64,000 bases of DNA from Saccharina japonica (Eukaryota; Sar; Phaeophyceae; Laminariales; Laminariaceae): positions 194,843 to 258,842 of the forward strand of contig MEHQ01003716.1 in the NCBI GenBank assembly GCA_008828725.1, written 5' to 3'. Made by a program: the position numbers and the translations under genes. The notes under the pieces were generated by a model. The model was not told where the DNA came from. It made no database searches and was given only the letters and a program-made list of their open reading frames with translations. The number at the start of each line of letters is the position of its first letter. Positions within the stretch are counted from its first letter, which is position 1. Positions 44,701 through 56,700 of the stretch are shown piece by piece.

Positions 44701-47700
44701 ACATCTCACATGAGGCAACGCTAAGCGATTCCCCGTATATTTTGTGTACGAGCAAAGCCGGTGCTACGGACGAAACGAACACCACTCACGCCTGATCGAA
44801 TGTCAGTCCGCGGACACTGACTGCGATAGGGGTAGCATGGTTTGGGCCAGCACGTTTGGAACTGCTGGGGCTCCTTACCCGGGGAATTTATCCACTAAGG
44901 CCTGCCATATCGTTGGAACACCATTCGTGTTTAACATAGTATCAGTACCAACGTCGTCGTCTTGCGCTCTAGTTGGTTCTCAAAGCCAGTGTTCGGGTTA
45001 AGGTATAGATATATCGACACGAGGAGCCTCAATGAAAGCAGGTGCGCTGTCTAACATAGCTGGTGTTTGGGCAGCAAATGTCGTTACTGATACATTTATG
45101 GTAATTCCACAAACGCATGCTACGATAATGTGTGGCTATTTCGAGGCGGAAGTTTCGCTCGAAGTGCTATAGTTTCCACTCAAATACTGACTTTGGGGTT
45201 GTTTGTGTGCATAAAGCTATTGACGGAAGACTATACTGTAAACTTAAAGCAGCACTAGCGGTTTTGGGAAGTAATCGTCTACATAGATGGGGCAATGCCA
45301 CAGGAGAGGGGGTGCCATATTCTCTGAGCTCCTGACATTATATCAGGAGCTTGCTATCATACCCAAACAAATATAACGAAGAAACACGTTCGCTCACACT
45401 GACTAAGAGATTGCATGCGCTACTCCCATTCTGTTCTTCGAATCGTAGGACGCGCTTGACAGGCATAAAAATGTTGGGGCGATAGTACCCCTACTTGTAA
45501 GCACACACATAGTGGTTACGTACACAAATTTCTCGCCGACGTATGCAGGGGGGGTGTGATGCCATTGTAGACTATACAACATTTAGACGAGTCGAGCGAG
45601 TGAATATGAACCTCCCTGAGATATGGACTTGAATGTACGTTGTTGGTGCAAGCATAACAGCAAATCCCATCGTGGTGCCTATCGCAAAACCAAAAGCTCA
45701 TGAATGCACAAATCGGCTAACAAATAGAGCAGTCACTCGGCCGAGAGTGTTCGAGTGACTGAAACGATTGGACTTGAGCGTGTTCGGTGATTCGTCGTAA
45801 GTGCCATGCAGAGCATCCTCACCGATCATGGCGGCCATCGAGAACATCGGGCCGTTCGGGCAGATTTCGTCGTGAACGGTAATAGTCATCGTCACTTCGT
45901 CTCCGGGCTCAAGCTCGCCCGAGCCGACCGCCAAGCCGCACAAGCAACACTCATTGACCTCGGAGCCAAGATCAGACTGCTCACCGGCAGACGTAGGGAA
46001 ATGACATTCGTTGGGAATAGTAGAGTCCTTGATACTACCCAGGGCACGCGTAGCGTATAGTATGCCCTTTACAACAGACGGTTTAGAACGTTGGGCACGT
46101 GTTTTCCACCTAACGGAATATAAACGTTTATAGGCACTGAAGTTAATTCGCGTCGCGCTTCTCGTCGCGTACGGATTATTCACTAGTCAAGGAGTAATCG
46201 AGGTTGCCTAAACTGCGTTCCACAGCTTCTGAGTTTGTTTCCCTGAGTAAAACAATTGTTCCCTACATGATATAGTAAAAACTATGTGTTACGCGCGATA
46301 GACGTATGACACACAGGTAGCAACTATGAGTTTCGACGTGATCCGCGATCTCAACTGTGGTGTTTTTCTGAAGTTATTGGGTATGTTATTTTGCTACGTG
46401 GAGGTGCGTAACGTGTTATACCATGGGATTCAAACAGCTACCCAATGTAATGGCTCCGCGTATATTCGTAAACTTGTTATATATTCCATTGTGTTTCCAG
46501 GCGGAAACCAAAGAAACCCAGACAATTCCTTCATGTACATCAAGTCAAACCTGCTCGCACGAACACACGTTTTAAGTGGACCCTACCCGTGTCTCTATTT
46601 TAAACTGGATTATGAAAATGTCGAAGCTGAGTAACAACCACTCAAACGGCCGAACTCACAGCTGACGTGTTCACAATACCGTTACAAAATATTTGAAGTA
46701 ATTGATCAGGTTGAGGGTGGTTCAGTCGGACGTGACGTTTCAGTCTTCACACTGGGCAACCGATAGTAGGTCAGATACACTCCAGGTATCTTCTTACCTG
46801 AAGCGCAGAGGAGTTTCCGGTCTCAGCCAATAGTCTCAACGCATCGGTAGCTGCGGCCCCTGGTTCGAAGACTATGATGTCCTATCAACACCCGAGGCGC
46901 AGCATGATCAACCGGAGTTGTTATTATGGACGGGGGGACGACACGTGAAAGACAGCAAAGGCGACCGGGGGTTTCAAAACGACTTATCGGAGTGTTCTTA
47001 TCACGCTCTTTATCGCAAACGTGTTTCTGGCTGGCATCATCGGCGCTCGAACCGAGGATTTACCCATTGTACTACCCCATTCGGTTTTGACAATGTTGGG
47101 GTTTTGTACACCGGGTACAGTATTGGATCACAACAACTTTTTGGACGTCTTATACAATTTGTATCGACATAGAAGTCCACGAACACGCGCCCCTGTCGTA
47201 GAGAGTATCCTAAGTCTTCCGTTATTATGGGTGGGGGTTTAAAACTTTCCCTCCGCATCGAGGATAGCGAATGCCCCCAATACCATTCGCGGTTGGGAAC
47301 CGTACAAACACGGCGGTTGAACCGCGCAAGTGGCCGGGAGCCCCCCCCCTTCAACAAGTGGAATTTCTCGACAGTTTTTCGGAGACACTGAACATTTTAC
47401 CACACCACTCCATGTACCGAATTGAGAAGTTGTCGACACCTTGTAGGTCGTACAACGTTGATGTGGACATATTGACCAATAGAGCAAACCTGTCGATGAA
47501 CAATATATTGGGTACGTCCAATGTCTTCGTCAAAATTTGGTTACGCTCGCGTTGTGCAAGGTTGGGGAGTGTTATGGCCCCCGATGCGAAGAGCTTCCGA
47601 GCCTCTTGGTACCCGATACGTATTGTACAGCAGTATATTCTTAGTTATATTCCTATCAAATATATATTTATTTTATATGGCGTTACGTTTAGCTTTTCTC

Positions 47701-50700
47701 AAAGCCAGTTGTGTAGAGTTCATTTCTGGCAAGTGAGGCACTGCCCCCTCCCGAGAACGCTTCTACGGTAACTACGAAGAAACATTTATCACAGTTGTTT
47801 CGTGTAAGTAAGGCGGATTCGGGTGCTTCTCCCTTGGTCTGGGGAAGCAAGTATGATAAAACAAGTCAAGGTTATTTTCGAACACGCTACATACAGGAAG
47901 CCCCGTTCGAGCTGGACGAAGCAGGTGCTCGACCGCTGATCGAGTTTGATGAATACGGTCCTGTTTGAACATTCGAACCAACCCACTCACGGTGATGGCA
48001 TATTTTGAATATGGTCTGCTCGGGACCCGTGCTACGATGGGGGTGACACATTTGTTTGCTAAAACAGGCACAGCTGCCTAAAGTTGAGCAATAAGGCAAT
48101 ACAGTCATGTTCTTCTTGGTATTGAACAACAGTACTCCCTTTGAGCCAAGGTAAATCTATACAATTTTGACACGCGTGAAACGTTTGGGTATTGTATGCT
48201 CGCGCAGATTCTCAACAGTCGAGACTCAGACAATGTTGGGATTTATCTCTACCGTCACAGGCGTCTTTACCAGCTCCTAAGGGCAACTAAACGACCATAA
48301 GCGATAACATAATGTAGACAGGCAGTATTCCGTCGTGATAGTATACCGTCAACTCTAGCGCGCCGTGATATTGTTTATTGATTTACTTAGTGTTTCCTTG
48401 TGTCGCGATTTGTATGGTATTACCGGGAGGACCTGTAACCATCCTCAAACGAAGATCCTCGTAAAGCAGTGGGGGCAATCCTACCGTGGGACGCGTCTAC
48501 CGCAACCGTATCCTGGGGTATAAGGCGAGGGCAGGCACAACATCACTGCCCTTCAACTGCGCCGTCCGCTATGTTGCTTCGCAACGGAGTGCCGTCAATT
48601 CCAACTCTGATATGAATATATTTATATATATATGCCAGTGGCACAATGATGTCCATTGGCCCAAACACACTATGAGGGACGTCAAGATTGCAATGGAGTA
48701 ACAGACGTTTATCGAAATCCGAGATACCAAAACTTCGCAACTTCATTTCAGATACGTGACGAAGGCACCTACTACCTCTCGAAGAGCTGCTAAATTACTG
48801 GTATACCCCACTCAGAGGTTTTCATCGATTAACTCGACGGCACAGCTGGGGTTGAATTGACATATGTCTTATTGACTCAAACACCGGAGTCTAAACAAAT
48901 ATATACTGGTAACACGGAAAATAGTAACTTGGGGCGTTATTTCTTTGAACGCCAACACGGACCTATGCTTCAATGCGACGGGTGCAACAGCACCGAATAT
49001 TGCTGGGTCTCGTCAGCTGCGAACTGCTCGACCTCGTCAAACAACCGACTTGGCGAAAATCAAAGAACAACTTAGTGAATATTACCATGGCCCTGACATA
49101 CACGAAGTGGGCATGACAGTGTTCAACTCATATTGTATTCAAATGCTATGGGGTACTTGTTTCCCGAACACTCAACTTTACCTTCCCCCGGATGATCGAA
49201 ATGGTGATGATAAGGGTGAAAGTATCGCAACGACGCATGCTGCGATAGAGGTGCACCATGTTTTTTCTGAGCTCCTCACTTAAGGAGCGCCATATCTCAC
49301 CGAAAAATGAATTTGGAGGAAAATAAAAGTGCTGCCGGATGAGAAATATCATGGTCGAATTATAGCCTGAATAATTATTCGCCACAAAAATGAAAGTCCA
49401 ACGAATTTGGGTTAATAACCCCGATCGATCAGAAAATGATTCAGCAAAAAAGTGCTATCTCAACCGTAGCACGCGTCACACAACAGTAGGCCGTGGTCAC
49501 GAAACAGATGAAAACGCAAAACAGGAAAACGGATAATTGTGATTTAATAAATTGTATAGTTGTATGCGACAGCAGGTATGTATCTCATTTTTGGGAAACA
49601 ACTAACGACGTTTCTGCAACGTTGAGCGCATTATCTTACAAGCAGTTATCTGATGGCAGGATTAGTAGTGGTATTCTTCGCTGAGCCCAAATACTCCGCT
49701 TTAAGCTCTCCAGTGTAAAACAAGGCAGCCTTAAACTGTTATTCAAAATATATACACATGCCCGCGTGCTTTCCAGCAGCGCGAAATGTGATGCGTAACC
49801 ATATCATGGCATTGTTTGTATCAGATCCAGTCCATTGCAACCTGTTCTGCCGTCTCGATAGAATCACTGTTGTACACCCCTGGCGGTGAAACACCCAGAC
49901 GCCTTAGGACATACGAGGAATCTTTATTCCTCTTCGTTTGAGGGTTTAGTTATGACCTCTGTATCGATCAAAAATTTGCAACTGAGAGACAAAAGCTTCA
50001 TCAATATCCCTATCTGAGCGATCGACGTAAACCGCACTTCAGGCCGGGAGCTACGTACTGCAGTCGAAACGCGTGTTACGGTAGAGGTTCATTTGATGTT
50101 TGAAGACAATTTTTCATTTAAAGAGCTTTATACGTCAGTCTAAACCTGGGGTTCTATCAACAATACCCTACACCTGAGCGTGTTGACAACAATATACTTG
50201 AATCACGATAATAATCCCGAACGCTCTGGTTTATTAAAACGAACGGTGTCGCCAAGCCCAAACGGGTTTGCAACGGTCTTTCGTTGAGGAAGCCCGTCAG
50301 CTTGAAGTGGTGGGATATCCCTATTGTGACTTGCACCAGTGTAGCTGACGTTAATAGCAGGCCACCTACTGTACGTACCAACTCTGCCGAATTACCCCAA
50401 AACAGTGGAGATACGATGAACTTCTCTACTTGACGCTCCACTCTCGAAACATTCTCACCTCGGTGTGGGCCGCCAGAAGGATAGCTGAGAACGGCTGCTT
50501 GAACGTCAGGTTCTCCACTGTGACCTGACGGCGGACAATTAACAAGTCGACGAGAACACACGTTTCGGGATATGGACCGCACATCAAAGTGTGTTGTTTT
50601 CCCTTCTGATGGCAGGCAAACCCTGGTGTCCCGCAGACAGCACACGCGTTCATTATTATAATCGAAATTGTGTAATTGCACAACGACCGCACAACGCACG

Positions 50701-53700
50701 ACTGAAAACACTTTGCTTCGGATATAAATATGGTATGTCAAACCTTCTTCCTCGTGTACAGTAAGCAATTTGGCGATACCGTACCTCTCAGCGCGAGCAC
50801 CCCACCAACAGCCATCACGATGAACTTAGCACAAAAGACGAGGTGTCCTTAATGCCGGAATACATATATATTCTCTTTGGGTAGGTTACATAAAGGCAGA
50901 AGCATTTGTTTACTGGGGAAAGAACATTCTCGATACATGCTGGGTGTGCGGATTCGGTGGAAGCATCGATCTGGGTTGTTAAGGCAACACACAAACATAG
51001 TTGAAGAACGAAGCCTGGTGCTCATACGGACAACCTACATTTACTTCGCTCGGCGATACGTGCATTTGTGCAAAGCTTCATACCATATTGTTTGAAGGGA
51101 ACCTGATATAGATTACTGCCGAGAGTATTTATTCCAAACCAGGACAATAACATCGTAGATGACTTCAAATCACACCAAAGGTCCCAAGAGCACCGAACAT
51201 AAGTTTTACACTACTTTTCAACGACGTTACAGTAGTAGTGGATAATGCACTGTTTGACATGACACGATACTTCATGAACATGGTGAACTCCATGAAGAAC
51301 ATCGACTGTCGACTTAGAGGAACAGCTTACATTTAGCGCAAAAATGGCGTGGGCTTGAGATTGGGGTGGGCAGTAAACTTATTTGACGTTTGAGGAAAAA
51401 GCCTTATCTCGGGCTTGTTACCGGTATGTACCGAAAAAGTAAAAAATGCTTTGCAACCGCATCTCGAACATCTTTTCCGACGAGACAACCTTCGTTCCAA
51501 ACGGACCTATATTATGTACCCTAATGATTGGAACCTTTGATTCATTTGGTAAACAGGTTACTGATCGATCGGCATGTGCGATTCGTGACGAAAATGGTGC
51601 AACGTACCAGTGTTGGGTTTGCACATAAATGGGGTTGCGTCTCACAAAGATCTGACGCTCGTTCCAATTCGAGGCAACACGTGATGCCCCTCTAATGGTT
51701 ACACCTTGGTGAAATTACAGGGACATACTGCACATAGTTGATTTTCATCCAGTCATCGACCACACGCCGCCAAAGCTCGGGCTGGTGGGTTGGGATGCGC
51801 GTCTGAAGTGCAACCTAGCAATATGTATGGCATGCGCATAGAGCGGGAAATGGTATACTGCAACACTCTGTTTCTAGATCGGCGATAACATCGTGGTTAT
51901 CCTGTCTGTGGTCGGAGTATGTGCGTTACATCGAGAACACAATGGAAGAGGAGTTAGTGCCCTAAGTAACCAGCCGTCGTAATACAAAACACCCTATGTT
52001 CACTCTTCGGTGAACGGTTATGTTGCATGCTTAAGAACGGCTGGTTGTGTGCGTGGACGACGCAACGACTTAGATATAACAAGCCAGTGAGTATATTGTC
52101 GAGAACGCCTCGAATACAATAAAGTTCCATGAATACCTGGTGCCTGATGGTATGTGGTATCAGGTAACCTAAGCTAACCTCGTATGTGGTTGGTGGTTGG
52201 TGGATACGACGCTTTTTACGGCACATGCGCACCATGTTGTTGCTGATGGGGGCCGTGTGAGGAGCTCTACGCATCCCTCAAACAAAGCCCCATGGCTCAA
52301 GAACACAACGAAAACGAATTGCATCACAACAACTTTGGGGCTAAAGAGCTCTGCCACTCATCAACTGTTTCAGCCAAAACGTGCCACCTCTATCGCATCA
52401 CACACCTTACTACCGGCGGGTTGTTTGGCGAACATGTTAGTGACTGAAAGACAACTTTTTAACATCGTGACCGTTTGGGCTTCACGAGGAGCATGCTTGG
52501 GTCTGGGGATTGTCAGTTTGGGTATATTTCTTAGTGGTTTCTTTCAAGACCAAGGTGGCGCGTGCTAGGATAGGGATATCACGTTTTAGCTGTTTTTGGC
52601 TTATGAATGACGGGGCTCCTTAACCTATGCATCGTCGGAATGCTGGCGATGTTGTGCAGTATGCTATTTTGCATACGTAGGCCGACCGTGCATTCATCGG
52701 TTTGCACTTTGGTTTTGATCAAAATCTCTTTTTAGATGGGGTAGAGACATCCTCAAGTGAGAAGCTTTAGAAATAATGGGGTATATCTATACTGTAGTAC
52801 GTGTAAGGTGTACGGACAGGTACAGGGCCTCGGAACTGTAAGGTGTTGCCCTTCTGAAGAATGCCTCTGCGGCAACCGATAGGCTACGGGTAGAGACTAC
52901 ACGCTTGCGCCCGAAACATTTTCGGCGGGTTGGGTTCCTCAGCTAAACAGCTGCTGATTCACTAATCCTACCCCATAATGACGGTGGGCTCACGTAATCG
53001 GATCGTTTGCCGGTTTGCGCAAATCTTTGGTCATCTCCAAATCGTTTGTACGTGCTTTTTGTTATATTTAGGTTTTCTTCACGGTACCAAGAGACACAAC
53101 CAGGTACACCTCAACCGCATCCAGCACAGCTCGATACCGACGACAGAATGAACAAAATGCACTACGATCGGGGTAGCAAGGTTCGGCAAACGTAATGCTG
53201 ACCGACGAAGTGCGTCCAGTGCGGAGCTACACAGTACCGTTGAAATGTTGTGGGTGCTTCTCATTACACATATATATATATAATATAGTGCTTACATAAC
53301 ATATGTGCGTTGGTTTAACGTATACTCCCACATGGTGCCGTAGTTTCGTGTCTCGTCATTTTTCCGGATATGTAGATATGCCATATCACATAGTTAGATT
53401 GGTCACGGTCGGTTCAATGGTTAACAATAGCGGAGATGTGAATATTCGAAGCATATACAGTAGTTTCTTACCTTAGCCTTACTAGTTTCGACCGTACATC
53501 GAAATCATGTGTACAAGTTGAAAGGTAAGGTGGCAGTGGCTCCCGCATAATGTATGAGCGTATGGTACTGTTGACGATGTAATGTACTGTACAAGTAGAA
53601 TATACATCTTCTGAAACGTGAGTAAAGTCGGGTACGGAGTGCAGACTATGTAACGGAGGTAATCGCGATCCTGTATATAGGTTTGTCGAAAACAGAAATC

Positions 53701-56700
53701 ATGAAGACGCTCACTTTTGTTTTTTTAAATACATCAAGCCATACTTGATGATATTGTTTGGGTCGATAATTAGTAAATTTCGACCGAGTGCGACCTATGT
53801 GCACCATTTACGGTCGAAATTTCAAGATGTTTGATTTTCATAAGCAAGCAAGGTGGCTACGTGGCCAAGTGGTTTCGGATGACGCGTACGTCAGTTATGA
53901 GAAGGAAATAAACGCTGTTTTTTGTTGTATATAGTTATATAGACGTATACCAGGTATATAGAAGGGTACAAGGGTATTACCTAGGAGAGCATTTCAAACA
54001 ATTATTGTCTTTGATTCGTTCACGTGAGACACCACAACTCTGAAATTACGCTACTGATCTACGTGCAACATTTCAACACTTCAACTGATTATGAAGTTTA
54101 AACTCGGGGGTAAACAACGAGATACCGCATACTCCCGGCTAACTCCTGTTCACGGCGCGCCTCTGTACGTCACGTTTGACCGTACGTGTTTAGGTCCAAA
54201 GGAAAACCAAGCTTGACGTGCCCTACGAGGAGGGCAAGACGCAATCGCCCCAGGGTTTGGCACTTGAGGAGCTTTAGATCTACCGAAACCTGATTCTTGA
54301 CAAAAAAATGAAGGATAAGCCCTGTGAAAAACCGAACGACATCAATGAGTGCATAATAAAACGATTGAGCATGATAAATTAAATACCGGCTGGTTTCTGA
54401 GCTGAGCTTCTCCGCACGTCCAAGAAGTTCAAACAAAAACTGGCCACGTCTATGATAGACCCCACGGTTATCGACTCTTGCTAACGCACTTTAACAGCGT
54501 TCATAGTGATGGTTCTGAGGGAACTCATTGTCGGGGCCCCATAACCCCACGATCGTGCTCAATAGTATTAGTGTTACCTAATTTCCAGCAAGTCGAACAA
54601 CGGTGGTACCGTGCGCACACTGTTCACACTACATAAGCCAACGTTCTGCATAATTCATTCGTTGCTTTTTACGTCGAATCAGTGGTTTCTAACTAATGTG
54701 AGAGGTATTGGAACACGACTTGAAACCATATTTGTAATCGTACCGAATACGCAGCCAACCCTCATCCCTCGATAAAAAGCACAAAGGTAACAATCACTAG
54801 CCTACACCGAATAACGATTATGGCCACCCATTCGAGGATATCGGAACCACCTCGAACAACCTACTTTGCAAATTACGGATAGCTATGATACGGCTGATAA
54901 ACAACGGCACGGGGTAGGTGTGTGGCCTAGGATTGCCACAGCCAGTCATTCTCCCCAATATGTTGCGCTTTTGTATGGTCACACCGTGTTGGGGTTTGAT
55001 GTGCATACGGTGGAGTCCTGGCCGCGACCTTCGTGCGACTTGCGTTTTCGTCTTGTTGTTACCAGCCGTTCGAAGGAAGTAACGCCTGCCACGTTAGAGG
55101 TGCCCCTTTAATGTTCGGCGAAACTCCGCGTGAGAGAAGCTCGATACTATTCGGCCCTCATGGTGGCCTTAGTAGCCGGCGAATAGATGTATCGCAGAAA
55201 GGGGCATTCGGATGATAATGTGCGCATCGTGTATGCGTTGGGCGGCCCGGACCCTCAATAAGAAAACAAAACAAAAATGTGCTACGCCTATCGTAGCAAG
55301 CGCCAAACATAACACGTACGATAGTTACGGCTGCGATGGTTGAGGAGCTCCGTCAGGAGTTTTCGTTTTTGTGAGTTCTAAAATGAAAACCCTTACGACC
55401 CTAAAAACGAACAACCGCGAAGGTAGGGACGAGGCTGCCCGCGACAACGTGCATCAAAAATAGGTGGATTTTCGTTGATGTCGGTGTGTGTTACCGAGAC
55501 ACCCTGAGACGGTCATTATGCGGGTCACACGCCAACACATGTACAGTGGCATCTCCGTTTTCACACTGCTTATACATGCCTCCTCGGCCAGGCACCGACA
55601 GAGTAGAACAAAAGGGCATGTCATCCAACCAACAGCCGGTCGAAGGCACGGGTGGAACTCCTTAGGCCGACGGTCTCACACTGACGGACTCCTCAAGTGA
55701 GGAACTATTCAATATTTGGATAATATGTGTTTCTTGCGATGGGAGTCGTTAGCTAACTGGACCATCGGAGTGTTGAAGTGATTTATGATGCAAATTATCA
55801 AAGTCATATTTCCGGGTGGGGTATAGAGCTACTCGAAGGACGAGCTTAGAGGCAAAATAAGAGTTACTCCTACCGTGCCGCGTGCCTATCAATTAGCGAA
55901 ATTAAATATCTTGACTTCGTTTCAGCCTTGACATTGGGGCCCGGGGCCCTCCCCTCGTAGCAGACAATACCGAGAGATCTAGAACCTTTGATCCATAGTA
56001 CACCGCGTAAATATGACCATGTCACCCGCGCTTCAACTTCTCGGATCTCATGCTCAGAATCGGAAAATACAGCCAACAAGTGCTGGTCGCGGGCATGTAG
56101 CTTCGAGCCAAGGGTGAATGTAGTGGGGGCGGGTTCAAGCTTTTCCTGCTAACAGCCCCATCCGAACACCCCTAGGCGTCTGACTCTCTGTGCCCGGCAC
56201 CTCTAATATGTTGCCGTGAACGAACGAACCTGAAGTAAAGATGCAAGTTTTTGGTAATACAATTTCCCTAGAAGAACCTGTTATCTATGGTTATGTCGTT
56301 TTTTCTACGTGGAATCGATTTTGGAGTGTGACGCGTGTTCAGAGGGTGGTAGCATGGTTTAGCCGAGATATTTCCCTCTGGATGAACTCAACCGAGGAAC
56401 TACCCGGGTGTAGCACACCAGTACTTGTAACATTGCTAGGAAATGAAATAGTTCATCATGTCAATTAAGGCAACTAATATGGTCAAAAGCCAGATTTTAG
56501 GATAGTTATGGGTGTGTCCTCGAGTAACAGGGCTCAGAAAAGGATGGGCTACCACTATCGAAGCAGGTGTCGCCTCTTCAATGAAACCTTAAACCGACCA
56601 GCTTCTTGTAAAACAGACAGCGATTTGGACAGTATTACAGAATGAAGAAATATTTAAACGACCCCCCTGCTAAAAGCATTGTTACATATGTTCAATCCCG

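Noticed and set aside
50157..50768. 203-codon minus-strand open frame
   Set aside because: It covers gene C exon 2 in another frame; the true coding frame there is shown by the NLTFKQPFSA motif and the matching splice sites.
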